DNA of 64,000 nucleotides from Mycolicibacterium alvei (lineage in GTDB: Bacteria > Actinomycetota > Actinomycetes > Mycobacteriales > Mycobacteriaceae): contig NZ_AP022565.1 of NCBI RefSeq assembly GCF_010727325.1, positions 2,728,001-2,792,000 of the forward strand. Direction: 5' to 3'. Below the pieces are notes generated by a model. That model saw only the letters and a program-made list of their open reading frames with translations. It had not been told where the DNA came from and did no database searches. Each line of letters starts with the position of its first letter. Within the stretch, counting starts at the first letter, position 1. Positions 19,226-27,425 of the stretch are shown in pieces. Made by a program: the position numbers and the translations under genes.

Positions 19226-20281
19226 ATGCGCGTATCTCTGGCTCGCACCGCCACCGGCTGCGCCGTCGTCGTCGCCGCTGCCGGCGTGTGGGCATTGAGC
19301 GATGTCGGCATTCAGGATCTGCCGCTGGGTCGCACGTCCCCCACGGACACCATGGCCGTCACGGTGGTGCTGCCCACCGCCGACGGCATCACGATCGGTG
19401 CCGACGTCCGCAACGGGCAGAAGGTGGTGGGGCGGGTCAGCGGGATGGACCTGGCCGCCTCGGGCGCATCGGTGCAGCTGAGCCTGGCCGACGCCGACGG
19501 CCTGGATTCCGGGACCGTGGCCAGCGTGGAACTGCCCTCGGCCCTGGGCAATCCGTTCGTGCGGCTCAGCAGTCCCCGGCAGCTGCCGGAGCGGGCGCTG
19601 CGCGACGGCGACGTGATCCCGCCCAGCCACACCGAGCTGGGGCCCCAGATCGAAAGTGCGCTGGCCACATTCGGCGCGCTGCTGTCGCGCAGTGGCGTCG
19701 ACCAGCTGGCCACCATCGTCACCGAACTGGACAAGGCATTCAGCGGGCGCGCCGACAAGGTGCGCGGACTGATCGACTCGATGTCGCTGCTGGCCGCCAA
19801 GGCCTCCGAACACCAGGGTGAGTTCGACCAGGCAATGAGCCTGGCCGCCAACATCACCGGGCAGTTCGGCCACGAGCAGAAGACCGTGGCGGGCTACCTG
19901 GACGCGGTGCCCAAGGTGGTGGCGATGCTCGATGTGCAACGCGCCAAGCTCCAGACCCTGTTCTCCTCCACGACCGCGCTGGCCGCCACGGCCAACAGCG
20001 TGCTGTCGTCGACCGACCTGAGCGCCATGGTGACCGACACCGGCACCGTCGTGCAGACGATGGGCGCCTTCAACGACCGGCTCGGCGGGATGCTCACCGC
20101 GATGAACACCTTCCTGGAGAAGTTCGGCAACTCGGTCCACGGCGACTACCTGATGTTCGATGGCGCCCTGGACATTCCGGGCACCATCGACAAACTCCTC
20201 ACCGGAGGGTTGATCGTCAACGGCACCCCGATCACCGGGGACGTGGCCCTGGAGGGGTTCTTGTCGGGAGGTCTGAAGTGA
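19226..20281 (+). CDS. mceE: MCE-family protein MceE, apparently without a lipobox
   Basis: Fifth Mce subunit, 351 residues. In most mce operons this position is a lipoprotein with L-x-[GA]-C shortly before a G-[IVL]-x-x-[LV]-P-L-P segment. Here that segment is present (GIQDLPLG at about 28-35) but the residues before it read VWALSDV, with no Cys. The only N-terminal Cys, C12 in TATGC, lies ahead of the hydrophobic core and does not look like a lipobox. The MlaD domain follows (about 40-110). It starts 2 bp after the mceD stop and overlaps mceF by four bases. I infer a membrane-anchored, not lipidated, subunit. Confidence 0.88.
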   Translation: MRVSLARTATGCAVVVAAAGVWALSDVGIQDLPLGRTSPTDTMAVTVVLPTADGITIGADVRNGQKVVGRVSGMDLAASGASVQLSLADADGLDSGTVASVELPSALGNPFVRLSSPRQLPERALRDGDVIPPSHTELGPQIESALATFGALLSRSGVDQLATIVTELDKAFSGRADKVRGLIDSMSLLAAKASEHQGEFDQAMSLAANITGQFGHEQKTVAGYLDAVPKVVAMLDVQRAKLQTLFSSTTALAATANSVLSSTDLSAMVTDTGTVVQTMGAFNDRLGGMLTAMNTFLEKFGNSVHGDYLMFDGALDIPGTIDKLLTGGLIVNGTPITGDVALEGFLSGGLK

Positions 20282-21501
20282 GACGACTGGTCGTGGTTCA
20301 GCTGGCGATCTTCGCGGTGATCGCCGCCATCGTCATCCCGTTCGGCATCCGCTATGTGGCCGGGCCGCAGGGTTTCCGGACGCCGATGACGCTGACGGCG
20401 ACGATGGCCGACGCGTTCGGACTGACCGCCGGGACCAGCGTCACGGTGCGCGGCGTGCAGGTCGGCACCGTCGACGACGTCTGGCTGTCGCCCGACGGCA
20501 CGGCGATGGTGCGGTTGGCCATCGACCCGGATACCCGGATTCCGCGCGATGCGATCCTGACCGTCGGGATGGGTACCGCCGCGGGCATCCAGAGCGTCGA
20601 CATCATGCCGCAGTCCGACGGCGGCCCCTACCTGGCCTCCGGGGACACCATCGCCGCACCCGCCGACAGCCAGCCCGTCCAGATGGACCGGATCATGGGT
20701 GACACCGCGCAACTGGTGAAAGGCATTGACACCAAGGCAGTTCGCGACGTCGGCACCGAGCTGTCGAACGCGTTCGACGGGCTGGGCCCCGACCTGGCCA
20801 TGTTGATCGACAACGCGTCGGACATGTCCACCCGCATCCGCAACCAGACCGGCCAGCTGCAGCCATTGATCGACGGCACCGCCGAGTTGGTCACCACGAT
20901 GGCCGGCCAGGGCGACCCGTTCGTGCGCGGCATGGCAGCGAGCGCGCGACTGGCCAACCAGCTCGACGGCAGCGGACCGGCGTTCCTGTACCTGACCGAC
21001 CGGTCACCGGCCGCGCTGAAATCCCTTCAGCACGTTCTGGACACCTACCAGGGCACCTTCGGTGCCACCCTGGCCAACCTGGCGACCGTCACCCCGATCA
21101 TCGGTGACCGCACCGACTCGCTGCAGACCGGGCTGTCGACGATCCCGAAGGGCCTGCAGGATCTGACCTCGATCGTCAAGGTCGACGCGACCGGCCAGAC
21201 CCGGGCCGATTTCTCCCTGATCGCCACCCAGGGACCGGTCTGCAACTACGACGTGGACCGTCGGGCCATCGGCGATGTCAGTCCCATCGAACCCAACCTG
21301 GTGATGTACTGCCCGCCCGCACCCGACATGCTGATGCGGGGGGCGGTCAACGCACCCCGACCCAACGATCTCGGCCTGCAGAACTCCCAGACCCCCGGAT
21401 ATCCGATCGGACCCGAGGTGGTCACCGATCCGGTCAAGATCCCGACCCTGGCCCAGCTGGCCTACAAATGGCGCAGCATCCTGAAAGGTGGCCCGCAGTG
21501 A
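20278..21501 (+). CDS. mceF: MCE-family protein MceF
   Basis: Sixth Mce subunit, 407 residues, starting with GTG inside the mceE stop (GTGA). Anchor about 5-25, MlaD domain (GLTAGTSVTVRGVQVG) about 38-115, helical region to about 320, then a tail with two cysteines (VCNYD and MYCPP) and a Pro-rich segment. It completes the hexameric set. Its stop overlaps the GTG of the Mce-associated protein. Confidence 0.92.
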   Translation: MRRLVVVQLAIFAVIAAIVIPFGIRYVAGPQGFRTPMTLTATMADAFGLTAGTSVTVRGVQVGTVDDVWLSPDGTAMVRLAIDPDTRIPRDAILTVGMGTAAGIQSVDIMPQSDGGPYLASGDTIAAPADSQPVQMDRIMGDTAQLVKGIDTKAVRDVGTELSNAFDGLGPDLAMLIDNASDMSTRIRNQTGQLQPLIDGTAELVTTMAGQGDPFVRGMAASARLANQLDGSGPAFLYLTDRSPAALKSLQHVLDTYQGTFGATLANLATVTPIIGDRTDSLQTGLSTIPKGLQDLTSIVKVDATGQTRADFSLIATQGPVCNYDVDRRAIGDVSPIEPNLVMYCPPAPDMLMRGAVNAPRPNDLGLQNSQTPGYPIGPEVVTDPVKIPTLAQLAYKWRSILKGGPQ

Positions 21502-22097
21502 GCAAATCCGAAGACTCCGCCGACTCTCCCGCCGACGAGCGCGCAGAATCGGTGCTGACGTTGGAGGAACCCGCCGAGGAATCTGAGCTCGCCGTACCCG
21601 AGTCCGAACCCAGCCCGCCCGGCCGGACCCGCCTGGTGAAGGTGCTGATCGCACTGGTGGCCCTCGCGACCGCCGCCGCTCTGGCGGTGTTGTCGATCAG
21701 CGAGTACCACCACCGCCGCGACGACGCCCTGCGCGCCGAGGCCGTGCAGACGTCCCGCGACTATCTGGTGGCGATGGCCGCCTTCGACTACCAGAAGATG
21801 GACGCCAACCGCGAGCACATCGTCGCCAATTCCACCCCGGGGTTCGCGGCCAAGTACGACGAGATGGTCAAGGCCCTGCGCGACATCGTGGTGACCAGCA
21901 AGGGGGTCGCGACCGCGACGGCCGACCACGTCGTCGTCGACTCATTCGACGGTGACACCGCAACCGTCATCGCATTCGTCGACCAGCACGTGACCAATGT
22001 GACTGCGCCACAAGGCAGCAACCAAAAGTACCGGATGGTGGCCAAGCTGGTGCGCAGCGGCGACCGCTGGATCGTCGACGACGTTCAAACCGTCTGA
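21498..22097 (+). CDS. Mce-associated membrane protein
   Basis: A 199-residue bitopic protein: acidic, Pro/Glu-rich cytoplasmic N-terminus (about 1-45), one membrane helix (about 47-67), then an extracytoplasmic alpha/beta domain resembling the usual Mas/Mam fold that stabilises Mce complexes. The start is GTG at 21498, overlapping the mceF stop; the ORF start at 21468 lies inside mceF. Position and architecture support the call; sequence conservation in this family is low. Confidence 0.85.
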   Translation: MSKSEDSADSPADERAESVLTLEEPAEESELAVPESEPSPPGRTRLVKVLIALVALATAAALAVLSISEYHHRRDDALRAEAVQTSRDYLVAMAAFDYQKMDANREHIVANSTPGFAAKYDEMVKALRDIVVTSKGVATATADHVVVDSFDGDTATVIAFVDQHVTNVTAPQGSNQKYRMVAKLVRSGDRWIVDDVQTV

Positions 22098-22113
22098 CCG
22101 GAAAGGACCCTCA

Positions 22114-23019
22114 ATGCCCGCCACCTACGTCGATCTCGAGGCACCACCGCGCCTGACCACCGCCGAGACCCGGATCACCGTCACGCAGCGCGTGCCGCGG
22201 TGGATCAGGAAGAAAGAGGTCGACCTCTCCGATGCGCTGGACTTCTGGTCGGCCGCCGGGGCGGCCGCCAACGTCATCATGCAGATGAGCTGGCCCGAGG
22301 TCGGGTACGGGGTGGCGGAAAGCCGGGTGGAGTCAGGAAGTTTGGTGCACCACCCGTGGAAGCGGCTACGCACCACCGCCCAATACCTGACCGTGGCGAT
22401 CCTCGGCACCGACGAGGAGAAGAACGCCTACCGCGAGGCGGTCAACGTCGCGCACCGGCAGGTCCGGTCCACCGACGACAGCCCGGTCAAGTACAACGCC
22501 TTCAACCGCGAACTGCAATTGTGGGTCGCGGCCTGTCTTTTCATCTTCTACGAAGACACCCATCAACTGCTCTACGGCACGATGACCGAGGAGCAGGCCG
22601 AAGGGTTCTATCAGAGCGCCATGACGATCGGCACCACGTTGCAGGTGCTCGAGGAGATGTGGCCGGCCACCCGCGCGGACTTCGACGCGTACTGGAACAC
22701 CGCGTGCGAACGCGTCGAGATGAACCCGTTCGTACGGGATTACCTCATGGTTCTGGTGGAGTTGCGGATGATCAACTGGCCGATGCGGAAGATGCTGGCA
22801 CCGCTGCTGCGGTTCCTGACGATCGGCTTTCTGGCCCCGGTGTTCCGCGACGCGATGGAACTGGAGTGGACCGACACCGATCGGCGCCGCTTCGAACACC
22901 TCTTCCTGTTCGTGGCGTTCGTCAACCGGTTCCTGCCGAAGTCCCTGCGCAACGGCAACTATGCGGTGCTGATGAACGATGTCCGCCGACGGATCCGCCG
23001 CAAGAAGGCATTGATCTGA
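22114..23019 (+). CDS. DUF2236 (MpaB/Lcp-like) protein lacking the conserved histidines
   Basis: A 301-residue soluble protein with the DUF2236 fold pattern (RLRTTAQYLTVAILGTDEE, then R-x-VNVAH, then NRELQLWV). In family members the first helix carries HPxVxxG and the later motif is WVHAT. Here they read SWPEVGYG and WVAACL, so both histidines, presumed heme or metal ligands, are replaced. It may be a non-catalytic partner of the next gene product. It starts 16 bp after the Mce-associated gene with GGAAAGG upstream, so it belongs to the mce operon. Confidence 0.78.
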   Translation: MPATYVDLEAPPRLTTAETRITVTQRVPRWIRKKEVDLSDALDFWSAAGAAANVIMQMSWPEVGYGVAESRVESGSLVHHPWKRLRTTAQYLTVAILGTDEEKNAYREAVNVAHRQVRSTDDSPVKYNAFNRELQLWVAACLFIFYEDTHQLLYGTMTEEQAEGFYQSAMTIGTTLQVLEEMWPATRADFDAYWNTACERVEMNPFVRDYLMVLVELRMINWPMRKMLAPLLRFLTIGFLAPVFRDAMELEWTDTDRRRFEHLFLFVAFVNRFLPKSLRNGNYAVLMNDVRRRIRRKKALI

Positions 23020-23024
23020 CACCC

Positions 23025-23723
23025 GTGGGGACCGATCTCGGCCCGGACACACTGCTGTGGCGCTTCCTCGACGACCGGCGCTACCTGTTCGTCCTGCCGC
23101 GGGCGGTGTGTCTGCAACTCCTGCACCCTGCGATCGCCACCGGTATATCCGACCACGCGCTGCTGCGGGAGCGAATCTGGTTGCACAAGAAGCGGACTGT
23201 GTCCCAGGCGATCAAGATCGCCTACACCGATGTCGACATGCGGCCCCACATCCGGTTCGCCCACGAGCATGTCAAAGGCCGCGACCCGACCGGCGGCAAG
23301 TACCACGCACTGACGCCCGACGTATTCCACTTCACCCACGCCACCTATGTGGAAAGCCTTGTGGTGATGGTGAATACGTTCATCCGGAAGCTGGACGACG
23401 ACGAACACGAACAGCTATACCAGGAGTGCTGCGCGTGGTACGGGCGCTACGGGATCTCCACCCGCCCGATGCCGGCGAGCTGGCCCGAGTTCTGTACCTA
23501 TTTCGAGGATGCCTGCCGTACCCAGTTGTCGGCGGGCGAGCATTTCGAGCCGTTCCGCCGTCAGATGTTCGCGCCGACCGACTGGTGGGTGCGGGCCGTG
23601 CCGCACCGGGCGATCCGGGCCATGCAGCATCCGCGGGCGGTCGAACTGACGGGCATCGAGGTCAGCGCGCGTGATCGGCGCTCCCTGCGACGGTTCGCGC
23701 TGACCAGTCGCGCCTTGTCCTGA
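23025..23723 (+). CDS. DUF2236 (oxygenase MpaB family) protein, histidines intact
   Basis: A 232-residue DUF2236 protein. It retains LLHPAIATGISDH and FTHATYVES, the histidine motifs that its upstream neighbour lacks. Family members such as MpaB and latex clearing protein are heme- or metal-dependent oxygenases acting on hydrophobic substrates; the substrate here is unknown. The start is GTG at 23025, 5 bp after the previous stop; no clear Shine-Dalgarno, which suggests translational coupling. It ends the mce operon, and a strong hairpin follows at 23742. Confidence 0.8.
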   Translation: MGTDLGPDTLLWRFLDDRRYLFVLPRAVCLQLLHPAIATGISDHALLRERIWLHKKRTVSQAIKIAYTDVDMRPHIRFAHEHVKGRDPTGGKYHALTPDVFHFTHATYVESLVVMVNTFIRKLDDDEHEQLYQECCAWYGRYGISTRPMPASWPEFCTYFEDACRTQLSAGEHFEPFRRQMFAPTDWWVRAVPHRAIRAMQHPRAVELTGIEVSARDRRSLRRFALTSRALS

Positions 23724-23741
23724 GACCCCGCCACCCCCTTC

Positions 23742-23804
23742 CGCCGAAATCGCATTCCAGCAGGTGGTTACTCGAACAAATCCTGCTGGAATGCCATTTC
23801 GGCG
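23742..23804. terminator. Long hairpin after the mce operon
   Basis: Inverted repeat with 23-bp arms and one mismatch (CGCCGAAATCGCATTCCAGC at 23742 onward against its complement ending at 23804), loop about 17 nt. It lies 18 bp past the last mce-operon stop and before the lipoprotein gene. There is no T-tract, as is usual for mycobacterial terminators. Its arms differ from the GCGAGCGTGC family. Confidence 0.75.
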
Positions 23805-23827
23805 AGAGAAGCGGACAGAATGACCAG

Positions 23828-24517
23828 GTGCGCAGAACTCGAACGTGGTGCGTGATCGTCGCGGTGGCAGCCCTGGTCGGCCTCACCGGGTGTACGAGCA
23901 CGATATCCGGCACGGCCTTGACGCAGGCTCCGTCGTCGGAGGAGAACAAGCTCGAGCAGATCATGTTGCCGATCGAGGAACTGAAGGCGATCGTCGGGGC
24001 CGACAACCTGAGGTTCACCAGCAAGTCCGCAGAGATGAACGACAACTTCTGGAAGATTCGCGACGAAAAGTGCCTGGGTGCACAGTTTCCCGCCGAAGAC
24101 CTCGTCTACCTGTTCAGCGACTGGAGGGCGGTACGCACCCAAGTGGCTCAGGATCCTGACTCCGACCATCGCCACTGGGTACAACAGGCCGCCGTGCTCT
24201 TCAGGTCGGAGGACGACGCCCGGTTCACGCTCGGTAGTTCCGAGAAGTGGTGGGGAAAATGTGCGGGATCCACGATCCCACTCCGCGAGAAGTCTGGTGA
24301 CGAGAGCAGTGACCGCCTCTGGCACATCGGTGATCTCGTCGTCGACGGCGACCTGATCACCCAGACCACCACCCGCGACGGCACCGACGGATGGGCATGT
24401 CAACGTGCCCAGTCACTGGTGGCCGAGATGTCCGTCGATGCCAAGGTGTGCGGCTACCAGATCCGCGATCAGGCCGCCACGATCGTCACGAAACTGGTCG
24501 CCAACGCCCGGCGCTGA
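23828..24517 (+). CDS. Lipoprotein with PknH-like extracellular sensor domain
   Basis: A 229-residue exported lipoprotein: basic N-terminus, hydrophobic core and lipobox LTGC with C22. The mature part matches the PknH_C sensor-domain pattern (QWxQ-type start replaced by HWVQQAAVLFRSEDDA, GKCAGSTI, WACQRA, VCGYQIRDQA). It has four spaced cysteines (KCLG, KCAG, WACQ, VCGY) expected to form two disulfides. There is no kinase domain, so it is a stand-alone ligand-binding lipoprotein. The start is GTG at 23828. It is convergent with menG across the hairpin at 24527-24595. Confidence 0.82.
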   Translation: MRRTRTWCVIVAVAALVGLTGCTSTISGTALTQAPSSEENKLEQIMLPIEELKAIVGADNLRFTSKSAEMNDNFWKIRDEKCLGAQFPAEDLVYLFSDWRAVRTQVAQDPDSDHRHWVQQAAVLFRSEDDARFTLGSSEKWWGKCAGSTIPLREKSGDESSDRLWHIGDLVVDGDLITQTTTRDGTDGWACQRAQSLVAEMSVDAKVCGYQIRDQAATIVTKLVANARR

Positions 24518-24526
24518 ACCGACTGG

Positions 24527-24595
24527 CGCGCGAGTGTGCGCAAACTGCCGGCATTTCGCGGCGTGCCGGGCAGCAGACACGCACGCTCGCGGTGC
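24527..24595. repeat. Intergenic palindromic hairpin (copy 3)
   Basis: Its right half (24562-24595) matches 5681-5714 at 33 of 34 positions; the left arm CGCGAGTGTGCG pairs imperfectly with CGCACGCTCGCG. It exactly fills the gap between the convergent lipoprotein and menG stops, consistent with two-way termination. Confidence 0.8.
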
Positions 24596-25291
24596 TCAGG
24601 GGGCAGGCGGCTTGGTCGCGGCGTGCAGCGCCACGATGCCGCCGGTCAGGTTGCGCCATTTGACCTGTGACCAGCCGGCCTCGCCGATGCGCCGGGCCAG
24701 CTCGGCCTGATCCGGCCAGGCCCGGATCGACTCGGCCAGGTACACGTAGGCATCCGGGTTGCTCGACACCGCGGTGGCCATCCGCGGCAGCGCCTGCATC
24801 AGGTACTCCTTGTAGAGCGTCGCGAACGCACCGTTGGTCGGCGTGGAGAACTCGCACACCACCAGCCGGCCGCCGGGCCGGGTCACCCGGGCCATCTCAC
24901 GCAGGCCGGCCACGTGGTCGACGACGTTGCGCAGCCCGAAGCTGATCGTGACCGCGTCGAACACCCCGTCGGCGAACGGCAGCCGGGTGGCGTCGGCGCC
25001 CACCTTGGGCACCGGGCGCGAGGCCCCGGCCGAGAGCATGCCCACCGAGAAGTCCGCGGCCACGCACCACGCGCCCGATGACGCCAGCTCGACCGTCGAC
25101 ACCGCGGTGCCCGCCGCCAGGTCCAGCACCTTGTCGCCGGGCCCGATGCCCAGCGCCGCACGGGTCTGGCGACGCCAGAACCGGTCCTGCCCGAGCGAGA
25201 GCACCGTGTTGGTCAGGTCGTAGCGCCGCGCCACGGCATCGAACATCGACGCCACTTCGTGGGGGTTCTTCTCCAGGCTCGCTCGACTCAC
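24596..25291 (-). CDS. menG: Demethylmenaquinone methyltransferase MenG/UbiE
   Basis: SAM-dependent C-methyltransferase of 231 residues (Rv0558-like) catalysing the last ring step, demethylmenaquinone to menaquinone. UbiE signature pieces are present: [12 protein letters not shown] at about 17-28, SAM motif VLDLAAGTA at 55-63, and ISFGLRNV. The ATG at 25291 opens [13 protein letters not shown], the normal family N-terminus. In M. tuberculosis it is next to mgtA; here the aconitase gene lies between them. A hairpin lies 30 bp upstream. Confidence 0.95.
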   Translation of the reverse strand: MSRASLEKNPHEVASMFDAVARRYDLTNTVLSLGQDRFWRRQTRAALGIGPGDKVLDLAAGTAVSTVELASSGAWCVAADFSVGMLSAGASRPVPKVGADATRLPFADGVFDAVTISFGLRNVVDHVAGLREMARVTRPGGRLVVCEFSTPTNGAFATLYKEYLMQALPRMATAVSSNPDAYVYLAESIRAWPDQAELARRIGEAGWSQVKWRNLTGGIVALHAATKPPAP

Positions 25292-25320
25292 GGTGACGAC
25301 GCTACCGGGCGACTCACCTT

Positions 25321-25390
25321 TCCCCGCGAGCAGACGCTCCGGTACCCCGTAACGCCGTTATCCGGGTACCTGCGCGCCTGCTCGCGGGAA
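25321..25390. repeat. Palindromic repeat in the menG/aconitase divergent gap
   Basis: Nested inverted repeat: CCCGCGAGCAG (25323-25333) pairs with CTGCTCGCGGG (25378-25388), and an inner CGGTACCC pairs with GGGTACC. It shares the GCGAGCAG arm with 27440-27510 and 43124-43190. It sits between divergent genes, so it cannot simply be a terminator for either. Confidence 0.75.
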
Positions 25391-25457
25391 GGGGCTCGCG
25401 GGAAGAGCGGGAGGACAAGGTGCGGCCGGTTTCGCGGAGTGCGTACGCGGGAACGCT

Positions 25458-27413
25458 ATGGAAATGCCGGAGAGCGTCACACAGAAGTTGATCGGTTCGC
25501 ATCTGGTGTCCGGGTCGATGACGCCCGGGGACGAGATCGCGATCCGGATCGACCAGACCCTGACCCAGGACGCGACGGGCACGCTGGTGATGCAGGAACT
25601 CGAGGCCCTCGGGCTCGACCGGGCCCGCACCGAGGTCAGCGTGCAGTACGTCGATCACAACCTGCTGCAGACCGACGAGAAGAACGCCGAGGACCACGAG
25701 TACCTGCGGACCGCGGCGCAGCGTTTCGGGCTGTGGTTCTCCAAACCCGGCAACGGCGTCTCACACCCGACCCACATGCAACGCTTCGGCATACCCGGTA
25801 AGACGATGGTGGGCTCGGACTCCCACACTCCGGCGGCCGGATCGCTGGGGATGCTGGCGATCGGCGTCGGTGGGCTCGAGGTGGCGTTGGCCATCGCCGG
25901 CGAGCCGCTGCACCTACGCGCACCCGAAGTGTGGGGCATCCGACTGGAAGGCGAACTCCCGCAATGGTGTTCAGCCAAGGACGTCATCCTCGAGATGCTG
26001 CGGCGCCACGACGTCAAGGGCGGTGTCAACCGCATCCTGGAGTATCACGGACCCGGCCTGGCGGGCCTGTCGGCCATGGACCGGCACGTCATCGCGAACA
26101 TGGGAGCCGAACTCGGGGCCACCACCACCGTCTTCCCGAGCGACGACGCAGTACGTGACTTTCTCATCGCCGAGGATCGCGGTGACGACTGGACCGAACT
26201 CGTCGCCGACGAGGGAGCGCAGTACGACATCGACGAGGTCGTCGACCTGTCGGCGCTCGAACCGCTGATCGCCAAACCGTCATCGCCGGGCAACGTCGTC
26301 CCGGTCTCGGAGGTGGCCGGTGAGCCCGTCGCGCAAGTCGTCATCGGGTCCAGCGCCAACCCCGGACTGCGTGACTTCGCGATCGCAGCGGCCATGGTGC
26401 GCGGCCACCAGACCTCGCCCGACGTCAGCTTCGACGTCAATCCCACCTCCCGCGAGATCCTCACCGACCTGACCAGGATGGGCGCCACGACGGAACTCGT
26501 CATCAACGGCGCGCGCATCCACCAGGCCGGCTGTATGGGCTGCATCGGCATGGGCCAGGCCCCGGCCACCGGCCGCAACTCACTGCGGACCATGCCCCGC
26601 AACTTCCCCGGCCGGTCCGGCACCAAGGAGGATTCGGTGTGGCTGTGCTCGCCGGAAACCGCTGCGGCATCGGCGATCACAGGTGTCATCACCGATCCGC
26701 GGCAATGGGCCGCCGACAACGGCATCGAGTATCCGGAACTGGATCTGCCCACCCACTTCAGCGTCAACACCGCCATGCTGGTCGCCCCGTGCCCGCCCGA
26801 GCAGGCGATGACCGTCGAGGTCATCAAGGGCCCCAACATCTCCAGCCTTCCCGAGCTGACCCCGCTGCCCGATGACGTGACAGCCCCGGTTCTTCTCAAG
26901 GTCGGCGACAACATCTCCACCGACGAGATCTCACCGGCGGGTGCGCGGGCCCTGCCGTTCCGGTCCAACATCCCCAAGCTGGCCATGTTCAGCTTCACCC
27001 AGATCGACGAGAGCTATCCGGAACGGGCGCAGTCCGCCGAGAACGGCCACATCATCGTCGGCGGGGAGAACTACGGCCAGGGTTCGTCACGCGAACACGC
27101 GGCGATCGCACCCCGCTACCTCGGGCTGCACGCCGTGATCGCCAAGTCCTTCGCGCGCATCCACTGGCAGAACCTCGCCAATTTCGGTGTGCTGGCACTG
27201 GAGTTCGATGATGCCGCCGACTACGACGGCGTCGCGCAGGACGACGTGCTCTCCCTCACCAACCTGCGCCAGGCGTTGGCCGACGGTGATCCCATCACCG
27301 TCCGCAACACGACGCAGGAAACAAGTTTCGAAGTGCGCCATCACCTTTCACCGCGCCAGATCCAGCACGTGCTGGCCGGCGGGCTCATCCCGTGGCTGGC
27401 GGCACAGGGCTAG
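25458..27413 (+). CDS. Aconitate hydratase, short Aquifex-type (single-polypeptide)
   Basis: A 651-residue aconitase-superfamily enzyme with the large (residues about 1-420) and swivelling small (about 475-640) domains in one chain, much shorter than the AcnA of about 900 residues. MVGSDSHTPAAGS and ENYGQGSSREHAA are the substrate-binding signatures. The paired cluster cysteines are C359-x2-C362 (GCMGC). The usual third-cysteine motif GSCTNS reads GSSANP, with S299 at the Cys position; C397 (WLCSPETA) is nearby. Function is citrate/isocitrate isomerisation or a related hydro-lyase reaction; exact substrate not certain. It is inserted between menG and mgtA relative to M. tuberculosis. Confidence 0.88.
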   Translation: MEMPESVTQKLIGSHLVSGSMTPGDEIAIRIDQTLTQDATGTLVMQELEALGLDRARTEVSVQYVDHNLLQTDEKNAEDHEYLRTAAQRFGLWFSKPGNGVSHPTHMQRFGIPGKTMVGSDSHTPAAGSLGMLAIGVGGLEVALAIAGEPLHLRAPEVWGIRLEGELPQWCSAKDVILEMLRRHDVKGGVNRILEYHGPGLAGLSAMDRHVIANMGAELGATTTVFPSDDAVRDFLIAEDRGDDWTELVADEGAQYDIDEVVDLSALEPLIAKPSSPGNVVPVSEVAGEPVAQVVIGSSANPGLRDFAIAAAMVRGHQTSPDVSFDVNPTSREILTDLTRMGATTELVINGARIHQAGCMGCIGMGQAPATGRNSLRTMPRNFPGRSGTKEDSVWLCSPETAAASAITGVITDPRQWAADNGIEYPELDLPTHFSVNTAMLVAPCPPEQAMTVEVIKGPNISSLPELTPLPDDVTAPVLLKVGDNISTDEISPAGARALPFRSNIPKLAMFSFTQIDESYPERAQSAENGHIIVGGENYGQGSSREHAAIAPRYLGLHAVIAKSFARIHWQNLANFGVLALEFDDAADYDGVAQDDVLSLTNLRQALADGDPITVRNTTQETSFEVRHHLSPRQIQHVLAGGLIPWLAAQG

Positions 27414-27425
27414 CTTCACCCAAGT

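Noticed and set aside
15686..20140. Long minus-strand ORFs across the mce genes (15686-17050, 18105-19295, 19136-20140)
   Set aside because: They mirror the codon periodicity of mceA-mceE and have no recognisable protein features.
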